Shown here piece by piece: positions 8,934-17,951 of a stretch of DNA of 48,231 nucleotides. The stretch lies in assembly GCA_009841725.1 (NCBI GenBank), contig VYGS01000079.1, positions 1 through 48,231 on the forward strand, given 5' to 3'. Each line of letters begins with the position of its first letter. The stretch's first letter is position 1. A program made the translations under genes and the position numbers. Below the pieces are notes generated by a model. It did no database searches. It saw only the letters and a list, made by a program, of their open reading frames with translations, and had not been told where the DNA came from. This DNA comes from Gammaproteobacteria bacterium (GTDB lineage Bacteria; Pseudomonadota; Gammaproteobacteria; Arenicellales; Poriferihabitantaceae).

Positions 8934-9551
8934 ATGAGTGACCCTGTCAACATCACCGTATTTCGCTGGGCCGGCGCCTGGGGCCCGTTCAAAGTCAAGA
9001 TTCCGTGCGGAGAATGCTCTCTCACCAAGGACATCATCCAGGACTGCATCGATACCGACCTTGAGGGAATGAAAGTGGAACTGGAGCTCAGGGACTGGCT
9101 CACCGAATGGTGGAAACCGCTACCCAAAGGCGGGTGGCATGCACCGATCGTGCTGGTGAACGGAAAAATCGTCTCTCAGGGGGCGGCCCTGAACCGGGGC
9201 GTGCTGACTCAATCCGTGATCCAGGAAGCGGTCGACAGCATGCCGATCGAAGGCAACCACATTTTCGGCAAGGCGACCTGTCCCCATTGCGTCAACGCGA
9301 AAGGCTACCTGGAACAGGCAGGAGTCGAATACCGCTATCATGATGTCGTCAGGGAGCCGAGGTCGCTCTACGAAATGCTGGCCAGGGTCAAGCCCATCAT
9401 CGGCCCCCGAACACCCGTGACCGTACCTCAAATCTGGCTGGACGGCCAGTATGTCGGCGGCGCCGACAGGCTGAAGGAGCTGCTGGAGCTGGACGATGTC
9501 CAGCCGAATCCGGACCGAGGCCAGTGCTCCCTGTCGCCGACCCGGAATTGA
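8934..9551 (+). CDS. Two-module thioredoxin-fold/glutaredoxin protein
   Basis: N-terminal module with IPCGEC; C-terminal glutaredoxin with ATCPHCVNAKGYLEQAGVEY…TVPQIWLDGQYVGGADRLKELL. Start set at ATG 8934 (MSDPVNITVF) within the longer track ORF. Confidence 0.75.
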   Translation: MSDPVNITVFRWAGAWGPFKVKIPCGECSLTKDIIQDCIDTDLEGMKVELELRDWLTEWWKPLPKGGWHAPIVLVNGKIVSQGAALNRGVLTQSVIQEAVDSMPIEGNHIFGKATCPHCVNAKGYLEQAGVEYRYHDVVREPRSLYEMLARVKPIIGPRTPVTVPQIWLDGQYVGGADRLKELLELDDVQPNPDRGQCSLSPTRN

Positions 9552-9626
9552 CCCGGCACTGACCGAGACATCCTTCGGCCCGAGCCCGGGCTGCACCCTG
9601 CAACCCTGCAGTCCGCCCCTGTCGGG

Positions 9627-10511
9627 TCAGCCGACTCCCAGTTCCCGGAGCAGCGACCGGGTCTGATCCCCGGTCGCGGGAAGCAGGGGCGGACGGACAT
9701 TCCTCCAGCGCGGCTCGTCCCGCCTGACAGCCAGCATGCCCTTCATATCCGGTATGGGCGCATAGCTTTCGATCCTGCGCCGGAAACCGGTCATTTCGGC
9801 ATTCGCCGCCTCCGCGTCGCCGGCCGCCTCCCCGATCAGCATGTCGTACACACCGCGTATCGCTTCCGGGTTGACATTGCAGGTTGCCGAAATGCATCCC
9901 GCACATCCGTTTTCCACGCCGGGCTTGAGAAACGTCTCCGACCCGGGAAACACCGACAAGTCCGGGGCCGACGCCCGGATGGCCATCGTGTTGTCAAAAT
10001 CCCCGGAACTGTCCTTGTAGGCCACCACGGTTCCGGGGAAAGCCGATGCAAGCCGATTTGCCAGTCCCGGGGAAAACCCCATGCCGGCCATGGGCGGAAT
10101 GTGGTAAAGACAGATGCGAAGGCGGGGGCTGCCGAGTGCTTCAATCAGTCCTGAAAAATAGGCGTAGAGCCCCTCGTCGCCGGCGTTCTTGTAGAAAAAG
10201 GGCGGCAGTAGCATGACGGCGGCGCAATGCCTGTCAAGCGCATGGCGAACCAGTTCCAGCGTTTCGGGAAAATTGCAAAGGCCCGCTCCGGGCATGATCC
10301 GGGACGGATCAACTCCTCCGTCGACAAGACAGTCCACGGCATTGATCCGCTCCCTGACGGACATGCTGAGCGCCTCGCCGGTGGTGCCGAACGGGGAGAT
10401 GAAATGCATCCCGCGCTCCAGCAGCCACTGCGCATGCTGCAGGTAGAGCTCGCCGTTGAAACCGAGATCGTTGTTAAAGGGAGTGAGAAGGGGACAGACA
10501 ACGCCTTTCAT
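9627..10511 (-). CDS. DapA/NanA-family (dihydrodipicolinate synthase-like) aldolase
   Basis: MKGVVCPLLTPFNNDLGFN…FGTTGEALSMSVRER…YKDSSGD; start trimmed from the track ORF to MKGVV. Confidence 0.85.
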   Translation of the reverse strand: MKGVVCPLLTPFNNDLGFNGELYLQHAQWLLERGMHFISPFGTTGEALSMSVRERINAVDCLVDGGVDPSRIMPGAGLCNFPETLELVRHALDRHCAAVMLLPPFFYKNAGDEGLYAYFSGLIEALGSPRLRICLYHIPPMAGMGFSPGLANRLASAFPGTVVAYKDSSGDFDNTMAIRASAPDLSVFPGSETFLKPGVENGCAGCISATCNVNPEAIRGVYDMLIGEAAGDAEAANAEMTGFRRRIESYAPIPDMKGMLAVRRDEPRWRNVRPPLLPATGDQTRSLLRELGVG

Positions 10512-10573
10512 GTCGAAAAAACCCGTGCTGGAGGTTAACGGAAGCCTTCCACAAAGGACGATTGTGAGTATAC

Positions 10574-11827
10574 TTGATGCACCGAATACCGCAAGCGACA
10601 ATGCCGACTCCCGACCGCCTTGTCATCGACGAGAACTGGAGCGATCTCGAACGAGTCCGGGAGAAGCCCGATGTCGATCTTGAACGGCTCCACGCCTATC
10701 GCACGGCCCGCCTCATGGAAGAGATGAAGCAGCGCGATATCGCATTGTGCGTCATGGTCAGTCCGATCAGTCTGCGCTACGCGATCAACTATCGCAACTA
10801 CGCGGCGTTCATATCCCACATTCCGTGCACCTACCTGTTTTACCCCGTCGAAGGGGAGTTCGTGCTCCACAACGGATTCGACCCGGCCCTGCCGGACCGC
10901 AACAAGCGAAAAGGCCGGGCCATCTCCTATTTCTACGGCGGGGAAAATCTCGAACGGTCCGCCCAGCTGCTTGCGAAGGACATCGCCGACTTCCTCACGG
11001 AAATCGGTGCGAGCAGCCGCAAGGTGGCGGTCGAGTACGTCAACCCCAGCATCACGCTCGCTCTGGCACGACTCGACATCGAGGTCGTTGACGGTGTCCT
11101 GGTCACCGAACGGGCCCGGCTCATCAAGAGCAAGGAGGAAATAGACTGCATCCGCTGGGCCGTGGCCGTGGCCGAGCTGGGCATGAGCAAGGTTCGGGAA
11201 GCCCTGCGCCCCGGTGTCACGGAGCTTCAGCTCTGGGGGCTTCTCAACTATGCCAACCTCGCCAACAACGGCGACTGGCACGACGGCAGGATGCTCGCTT
11301 CGGGTCCCCGAACCAACCCGTGGTTCCAGGAGGCGTCGGAACGGAAAGTCGAAAGCGGCGATCTGGTCGCCTTCGATACCGACATGATCGGGCCGATGGG
11401 GTATTTCGCCGATGTTTCACGCACCTTTTTCTGCTGGCCGGGAAAGCCGACCCGCAGGCAGAAGCACCTGTACCGGATGGCGATGGAAGAGATCGACCAC
11501 AATCTCGCCCTGATCAGGCCCGGAGTCCGGTTCTCCGAACTGCAGGAGGCGGCCTATCCGGTTCCCGAGGAATTTCAGGCGGGGGCCTACCCCTGTTTCC
11601 TTCACGGTGTCGGCATGTGCGACGAATATCCGCATCTCCAATCACGATTCCGCGGCACCCTGCCCTACGAGGATGCTCTCGAGGCCGGGATGGTACTCTG
11701 TATCGAGAGCTACATGGGCGCACAGGGGGAAACCGACGGAGTGAAACTGGAGCAGCAGATCGTGGTAACCCCGAGCGGCTATGAGCTGTTGACAGCGTTT
11801 CCGTACGAGGACGGACTGGCCGACTGA
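10574..11827 (+). CDS. M24 (creatinase/aminopeptidase P fold) protein, DddP-like
   Basis: SGPRTNPWFQEAS, VAFDTDMIGPMGYFADVSRTFFCWPG, HGVGMCDEYP and a late Glu (CIESYMG…GVKLEQQ) resemble the DMSP lyase DddP branch of the M24 family. Confidence 0.75.
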   Translation: MMHRIPQATMPTPDRLVIDENWSDLERVREKPDVDLERLHAYRTARLMEEMKQRDIALCVMVSPISLRYAINYRNYAAFISHIPCTYLFYPVEGEFVLHNGFDPALPDRNKRKGRAISYFYGGENLERSAQLLAKDIADFLTEIGASSRKVAVEYVNPSITLALARLDIEVVDGVLVTERARLIKSKEEIDCIRWAVAVAELGMSKVREALRPGVTELQLWGLLNYANLANNGDWHDGRMLASGPRTNPWFQEASERKVESGDLVAFDTDMIGPMGYFADVSRTFFCWPGKPTRRQKHLYRMAMEEIDHNLALIRPGVRFSELQEAAYPVPEEFQAGAYPCFLHGVGMCDEYPHLQSRFRGTLPYEDALEAGMVLCIESYMGAQGETDGVKLEQQIVVTPSGYELLTAFPYEDGLAD

Positions 11828-11841
11828 CGGGAACGTCCCGT
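11827..11841. terminator. Short hairpin just after the M24 gene and before the convergent tRNA
   Basis: ACGGGA-ACG-TCCCGT. Confidence 0.35.
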
Positions 11842-11870
11842 ACAGCCGCTGGCGGAGGAGACCTTGTCGG

Positions 11871-11947
11871 TGGCTGGGGCGGGAGGATTCGAACCTCCGA
11901 ATGCCGGAATCAGAATCCGGTGCCTTAGGCCGCTTGGCTACGCCCCA
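11871..11947 (-). tRNA. tRNA-Gln (anticodon CTG)
   Basis: Reverse complement TGGGGCGTAGCCAAGCGGCCTAAGGCACCGGATTCTGATTCCGGCATTCGGAGGTTCGAATCCTCCCGCCCCAGCCA folds as a cloverleaf with loop TTCTGAT, TTCGAAT T-loop and encoded CCA. Confidence 0.93.
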
Positions 11948-12056
11948 GTGTCGAGTGCGGATTCTAGCATATCCCGATTTTTCTTCTTTCGCAAAACCCG
12001 ACGATCGGGCTCCTGCCGAAGCAGGCGCAATCCCGGCGAATGCAGCCGAAATCCCG

Positions 12057-13187
12057 TCAGTCCCTGATGCGCCATGCGACCGATCCCGCCACCAGCACAA
12101 GGAGGATGAGGATTCCAAGCATGACTTCCCAGCCCCACGCACGGAAACCGAAAAACGGTAGCCAGGCTCCAAAGGCACCGCTCAGGTAATACGTGGACAC
12201 ATAGATTCCGTTGATCACGCCACCGTGCTCGGTTGCCCGGTGATTCACAAGACCCGACAGCGCCGCATGCATGAGAAAGAACCCTCCGGCCAGAAACGGC
12301 ATGCTGGCGAACAGGGCCGAGGAGGCGGGGATGAACGAGCCCAGCATGCCCAAAGCGGTGATGCTGACCCCCAAAAACAGCACACGACGCTCCCCGATCC
12401 GCCCGGACAGCCACGGGCTTGCAAGCGATGCCGCCAACCCGCCCAGATATCCGGTATAGACCAGCGAAATCAGGAAGATGCCGATGTCCGGATCGAGTTC
12501 GCGCAACCTGAACGGCAGATAGTTGAGTATCGCGGCGAATGAAAAGAATGCCAGGAACAGGGCGCCGTAGGCACACGCAAAGTCGGGCAACCGCAAGACC
12601 CGGCCGATGGCTCCGGCATCCAGCCGGTCGAAGTTGACTTTCTGATCGGCGTCGATCCGTCCGATCAGCCAGGCCGGAACAAGCAAGGCGCAGCCGAGAA
12701 TGCCGAATCCCGCCTGCCAGGGGAGGCTGTCAGCCAGATACCCGCTCGCGATCCTGCTCAGGCAGCCTCCCAGGATGGTGGTCGCGACGTACAGGCTCAT
12801 GACCGACCGCACCCTGCCGGCCTCCGACATGGTCGAGCAATAACTCATCAGCGCGGTAAAGATTCCCGGCATCAGGAGGCCCTGGACCAGCCGGAGTGAC
12901 AGAAGCTGCCAGTACTCGGACACCAGCAGCACCAGAATCTGGTCGATGGCAAGCAACAGGACCGAAACGCGCAGCAGGGACCTGGCCGGGACCGCCTGGA
13001 GGAAATAGCCGTAAACCATTGGCGCCAGACCAAGCGGAAGCAGAACCACTGTGATCAGCGCCGAGGTCTGCACCGGGCTGAGACGAAATTCGTCCCCCAG
13101 CATCGGCAGCAGGGGCTGAGGGACATACAGCGTGCAAAACGAGAAAAAGGTCGCCAGCAGGATAACGCTCAGATTGCGCCGGTTCAC
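12057..13187 (-). CDS. MFS transporter (YnfM/AraJ-like)
   Basis: About 12 hydrophobic segments; PQPLLPMLGDEF and later MFS-like loops (PWLSGRIGERRVLFLGV). Confidence 0.85.
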   Translation of the reverse strand: MNRRNLSVILLATFFSFCTLYVPQPLLPMLGDEFRLSPVQTSALITVVLLPLGLAPMVYGYFLQAVPARSLLRVSVLLLAIDQILVLLVSEYWQLLSLRLVQGLLMPGIFTALMSYCSTMSEAGRVRSVMSLYVATTILGGCLSRIASGYLADSLPWQAGFGILGCALLVPAWLIGRIDADQKVNFDRLDAGAIGRVLRLPDFACAYGALFLAFFSFAAILNYLPFRLRELDPDIGIFLISLVYTGYLGGLAASLASPWLSGRIGERRVLFLGVSITALGMLGSFIPASSALFASMPFLAGGFFLMHAALSGLVNHRATEHGGVINGIYVSTYYLSGAFGAWLPFFGFRAWGWEVMLGILILLVLVAGSVAWRIRD

Positions 13188-13201
13188 GGGAGGCGGGCCG
13201 C

Positions 13202-14530
13202 TCAGGACTCGAGCAGGCGTCGGATATGCTCCGCACTCAGAAGCAATTCGACATCGCGGCCCATAGGGCCGACGAGTTGCAGGCCGACCGGCAAATGGCC
13301 GACATGTCCTGCCGGGATCGAGGCAGCCGGTTGGCCGGTCATGTTGAAGACCCGGGTCAGGAACATGATGTCCGACTGTTCGTCAAGGCGATTGGGCACA
13401 ACACGCTGGGTCGGCGTGATCAGCACATCCAGATTCTCGAAGAGACGATTGTAGCGTCGGCAAAGATCCAGCTTCTGGAGGCGAATCCGGGCATACTGCT
13501 CCGCAGACAGCCTCCCCACCCTGTCGGCAATCTCGGTCAGGAAGGGATCGACCCGATCCCGCCTCTTTTCCCGCACCTTGTCGAGACTCAGGGCTGCCGA
13601 GGGGTCGTACAACCGGTCGAGCAGTTCAAAGTTTCCCATGTCCGGAGGCGAAATCCGCTCGCAGGAAAGCCCGGCTTGCCGAAGGGTCCGGATCGACTTC
13701 GAAAACACCTCTCGCACTGCCGGATCGATTCCCTCGAAACCCAGATCGGCATGATACCCGATGCGAAGCAATTTCGGATTCACGCTGACCGGATCGTCCG
13801 GCCGCGCGAACGGCCAGGACCACGGATCGTCTGGATGATATCCTCCGACGATCTCGAGAACCGTCCTGGCATCCTCGACCGAATTCGTCAACATTCCGAT
13901 GTGCTCGTATCCCAGCATGGGACTGCCCGGAGAAGCCGGCACCCGGCCGAAGGTGGGCTTGAATCCCACCACGCCGCAAAACGAGGCCGGCCCCCTGACC
14001 GATCCGCCGGAATCGGTGCCGAGTGCCGCATCGCAGAGTCCAGCGGCGACCGCCGCCGCGCTGCCACTGCTGCTGCCTCCCGGGGAATAATGCCGATCCA
14101 CGGGATTGTGCACCGTTTCCCCGGGATCGCGGTCGACACGCGCCCGCCAGGCGAACTCCCACGTTCGCGCCTTGCCGGGTATCACGGCCCCGGCCTTGCG
14201 CAAGCGCCCTACCGCTACGCAGTCGCTGTTTGCCGGCTCGGACTCGGCCATTGCCGCAGAGCCGTAGCGGGTCGGCATTCCCTCGACATCCAGCACATCC
14301 TTGATGCACACGACGATGCCGTCTATGTCGCTCAGAGGTGTGCCATCGCGCCACCGGCAGGCCGACGCTTCCGCCTGCCCGATCGCGGCATCGGCATCGA
14401 CAAACGCCATGGCGTTGCAGTTGACGATCTCATCACGCATCCGGGACAGCTTCGTTTGAAGGTGCTGAACCGGAGTCAGCGATCCGGACCGGTATTGCGA
14501 GCGGAGATGCTCGATCATCTCCGATATCAT
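13202..14530 (-). CDS. Amidase signature family enzyme
   Basis: IKDVLDVEGMPTRYGS (Lys), GGSSSGSAAAVAAG, GTDSGGSVRGPASFCGVVGFKPTFGRVP (Ser-cisSer-Lys). Start trimmed to ATG 14530 (MISEMIEHL). Confidence 0.9.
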   Translation of the reverse strand: MISEMIEHLRSQYRSGSLTPVQHLQTKLSRMRDEIVNCNAMAFVDADAAIGQAEASACRWRDGTPLSDIDGIVVCIKDVLDVEGMPTRYGSAAMAESEPANSDCVAVGRLRKAGAVIPGKARTWEFAWRARVDRDPGETVHNPVDRHYSPGGSSSGSAAAVAAGLCDAALGTDSGGSVRGPASFCGVVGFKPTFGRVPASPGSPMLGYEHIGMLTNSVEDARTVLEIVGGYHPDDPWSWPFARPDDPVSVNPKLLRIGYHADLGFEGIDPAVREVFSKSIRTLRQAGLSCERISPPDMGNFELLDRLYDPSAALSLDKVREKRRDRVDPFLTEIADRVGRLSAEQYARIRLQKLDLCRRYNRLFENLDVLITPTQRVVPNRLDEQSDIMFLTRVFNMTGQPAASIPAGHVGHLPVGLQLVGPMGRDVELLLSAEHIRRLLES

Positions 14531-16077
14531 GACCGGTCGACAGTCTGCTCGCTCTCCAGAGTCCTCAACTGCATGTTGATCATCCGCATGGTCGCCCCAA
14601 TCCCCGCAAACACCTGGTTGGCGTCGACGCCCCTTGTCCGGTATCTCTGTCCGTTGGACTGCCACGTGATGAAACACTCGACCAGGGCGCTTGTCGTACC
14701 GCCCTTGGGTATACGGACCTGATAGTCGACCAGTTCGGGAAATTTGATACCCGTCCGATCAACCACGTCCCGGATCGCCTTGATGAAGGCATCGAACCCT
14801 CCGTTGCCGGTACCGGCGGCCTTGTACGTCTGGTCGTGCAGGCGCGCCTGGATGCTGACAATCGAATCCAGGCCGAGTACGCTCGTGATGGAACAGTTCA
14901 GAAGTTCGACGTATCGATGTCCGCCGGATTCGAGCACATCGGCAATGATGAGGGGAAGATCCTCGATCGTGATCACGGTTTTGGAATCGCCCAGGCTGAC
15001 GATCCGGTCCAGCACCTTGGCCTGGTCCTCTTCCGACAGGCTGATTCCGAGCGTTTCGAGATTCTTCTGTAAAGAGGCCTTGCCGCTCATTTTCCCGAGT
15101 GCGTAGGACCGCGAGCGATTGAACCGGTCGGGACTGAGGGACGTCTGGTAGAGCTGGGCTTTCTGGTCCCCGTCGGCATGGATTCCGGCGGTTTGTGTAA
15201 ACACGTTCGATCCGACAATCGGGGCATTGTCGGCAACCCTCTTGCCCGAGAAATTCTCGATCATCTGGCTCAGTGTGTAGATTTCCTTTTCCTGGATGGA
15301 GAGCGTGGCCCCCATCTTGTCCCGTAGCACCATGCAGACCTCGGCCAGCGAGGCGTTGCCGGCCCGCTCTCCCAGGCAATTAATGGTACAGTGGACCGAG
15401 GAGGCTCCCGCCCGAACCGCCGCCATGGCGTTGGCGGTTGCCAGTCCGTAGTCGTTGTGAGGATGAAAGTCGAACCGGCACTCGGGATAGCGATCGATCA
15501 TGTCGAAGAAGCTGTCGTAAACCTCCTGCGGCGACATCACGCCAAGCGTATCGGGCAGCATGACATGATCGACGGGCATGCCCTTCAGGGCATCCATCAT
15601 TTCGAATACATAGTTCCTGCTGTCCGCATAGCCGTTTGACCAGTCCTCCAGATAGACGTTTACCGCGAGCCCCTGGTCGCGGGCGTAACCGATCGTCTTT
15701 TCGATCCCGCCGAGATGTTCCTTCAGCGTGAGGCGCAACTGCTCCCGGCAGTGTTTCTCGCTGCCCTTGGTCAGCAGGTTGATCACTCTGCCTCCGACAT
15801 CGGCTATCCAGTCCACGCTGGACTTGTGATCGGTAAAGCCGAGCACTTCAACCCGGTCCAGGTAACCGTTGTGCGACGCCCATTCCACGATGCGCGAGAC
15901 GGCCTCTCGCTCCCCCTCGGAGATTCTTGCGGACGCCACCTCGATGCGGTCGACTTTCAGCGAATGGAGCAGCGCCTTGGCGATACTGACCTTCTCGGCC
16001 TGGGAAAAGGACACGCCTTGCGTCTGCTCCCCGTCACGTAAAGTCACATCGACAATTTTGATTTCTCTCGACTGCAT
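14527..16077 (-). CDS. Alpha-isopropylmalate/citramalate synthase family protein with C-terminal LeuA-type regulatory domain
   Basis: VDVTLRDGEQTQGVSFS, HPHNDYGLATANAMAAVRAGA, GERAGNASLAEV, plus a C-terminal allosteric-like domain. Confidence 0.88.
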   Translation of the reverse strand: MQSREIKIVDVTLRDGEQTQGVSFSQAEKVSIAKALLHSLKVDRIEVASARISEGEREAVSRIVEWASHNGYLDRVEVLGFTDHKSSVDWIADVGGRVINLLTKGSEKHCREQLRLTLKEHLGGIEKTIGYARDQGLAVNVYLEDWSNGYADSRNYVFEMMDALKGMPVDHVMLPDTLGVMSPQEVYDSFFDMIDRYPECRFDFHPHNDYGLATANAMAAVRAGASSVHCTINCLGERAGNASLAEVCMVLRDKMGATLSIQEKEIYTLSQMIENFSGKRVADNAPIVGSNVFTQTAGIHADGDQKAQLYQTSLSPDRFNRSRSYALGKMSGKASLQKNLETLGISLSEEDQAKVLDRIVSLGDSKTVITIEDLPLIIADVLESGGHRYVELLNCSITSVLGLDSIVSIQARLHDQTYKAAGTGNGGFDAFIKAIRDVVDRTGIKFPELVDYQVRIPKGGTTSALVECFITWQSNGQRYRTRGVDANQVFAGIGATMRMINMQLRTLESEQTVDRS

Positions 16078-16229
16078 GGTCCTGATTTCAGCCTTGGCAA
16101 CGCTTGATTGTCTATCGAATCGGATTTAAAGTCCATAGCCGCTCCCGCGGTCGGAACGGCTCTCCCCAGCGACATGAACCGGCGATTTTTCCCGGACGGG
16201 GCCGGTACACGAGCCTTCGCAATCCGGTG

Positions 16230-17387
16230 TCATCGCCGCAGCGCCGTCGCCATCCGCTCGAGCTTTTCAGACAGAATTGACCGGGATGTCGCGAAATTCA
16301 TGCGGATGAATCCGGCGCCGTCCGGCCCGAACTGGGCGCCCGAATAGGCACCAACCTTCGCCTGGCGCAGAAAAAATCCGGCCGGATCCTCCTCAAGACC
16401 CAGTTCCCGGCAATCAACCCAGGCAAGAAACGTGGATTCATTGCGCAGATGCCGAAGGCCGGGCAGTTCGCATTCCACAAACTTCGCGAAATAGCCCCGG
16501 TTGCCCTCGAGATAGCGCACGGTGTAATCAAGCCAGTCGTCGCACTGCTCCCAGGCGATCCGGGTGGCGCGATGCCCGATCGCATTGCTGCCGCCCCGCA
16601 TTCCCTCGGGAAACCGGTCAAACCGCCTTCGCAAGTCCTCGGAACCGTAGTGTGCGATGGCGCATCGGACACCGCCCATGTTGTGGGACTTGGTTGCGGA
16701 ATTGAATGTCACGGTCCGCTTCGCCATCTCTTCGGAAATCGAGGCGAACGGAACATGCGGACCCGCATCGGAATACGTCAGGTCGCAGTGGATTTCGTCG
16801 GATACGACAACGAGGTCGTGACGCAACACGATTTCCGCCAGGGATTCCAGCTCATCCCGCCGAAAGGCCTTTCCGGATGGATTGTGCGGATTGACCAGCA
16901 ACAGCATTCTTGATCGCGGACCCATGCAATCCAGGAGGTGATCGAAATCGATCTGCCACCCCCGGTCCGATCGCCTGAGCGGGCTGAACACCATCTCCCG
17001 GTTCATCTTTCGGCACGCTGTCAGGATCGGGTGATACGTCGGCGTATGGATAATCACCTGCTGGTCTTCGTCGCAAAGTGCCGCGACCGCGATATAGATC
17101 GCCTGCACGATGTCCGTCATGCTGTCGAATCCCGCGGGATCAGGCGTCCATCCATAGCGGGATCGCATTCTTGAGGCAAACAGTTCCGCCAACGGTTCCT
17201 GCGGCATGGCGGGCGCGTAGGACAAATCTCCAGAGTCGGCGAGAGACCGGAGCAACTCGCTTATCGGACGGGCCACCGGGAAATCCATGTCGGCGATCCA
17301 TGAGGGGATCACGTCCCGACCGTACCGCGTCCATTTGAGTCCCCGAGAACGGCGAGCGGTCTCAACGGTGATGGAATCGAAATTCAT
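16230..17387 (-). CDS. PatB/MalY-type aminotransferase (cystathionine beta-lyase family)
   Basis: PSWIADMDFP, NPHNPSGKAF, VSDEIHCDLTY, FNSATKSHNMGGVRCA; start trimmed to MNFDSITVETARR. Confidence 0.88.
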   Translation of the reverse strand: MNFDSITVETARRSRGLKWTRYGRDVIPSWIADMDFPVARPISELLRSLADSGDLSYAPAMPQEPLAELFASRMRSRYGWTPDPAGFDSMTDIVQAIYIAVAALCDEDQQVIIHTPTYHPILTACRKMNREMVFSPLRRSDRGWQIDFDHLLDCMGPRSRMLLLVNPHNPSGKAFRRDELESLAEIVLRHDLVVVSDEIHCDLTYSDAGPHVPFASISEEMAKRTVTFNSATKSHNMGGVRCAIAHYGSEDLRRRFDRFPEGMRGGSNAIGHRATRIAWEQCDDWLDYTVRYLEGNRGYFAKFVECELPGLRHLRNESTFLAWVDCRELGLEEDPAGFFLRQAKVGAYSGAQFGPDGAGFIRMNFATSRSILSEKLERMATALRR

Positions 17388-17951
17388 GTTGATTCGGTCG
17401 GTTCGATCATGCGGAGGGTGGAAATGACGCCGTCGATTCCGGATCGGCATCCCGGTTCGGGAATTATCCTGCAATGCAATCCGAAACGATAGGTCTGGTC
17501 ATGACGGAAGCCGACCTGGGCCATGGAAACAAGGCTTGAACAGTGCCGCAGATGCCCGACATCGGTATTCTCGTCATGAGCGGAATCGGGTTCGTGCAGC
17601 ACGCGCAGGATAGGCCGGGAGGTGTACGAGGGATGAGGTACGGCCTATCCCACGCGTAAGCGGCGATTGTATCACGCAGCCTTGGTATATGCCATGCCAA
17701 AAATTTATGCACTCATAATCCCCGCTTGTTGATGGGATTCGCGCTTCGGGAACACCGATTTCCAGCAGCATGCCATCGGAATCCGATCATTGACCCATAG
17801 CGGGCTGGTCCGACTCTTTCAACCGGATGGCCGCAGGACGGTCGGGGATCATGAGGCCCGTTCTTCCGCAAGGCGTGCAAGCCCGCATGACCGGTTGGCC
17901 TGTCGGATTATACGGTGCCGGCTTCCTGTTGATCCGGTGCCAGGACGGGCG

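Noticed and set aside
13226-14722. A 498-aa plus-strand ORF
   Set aside because: It is antisense to the amidase and to the end of the LeuA-like gene; mirror frame only.
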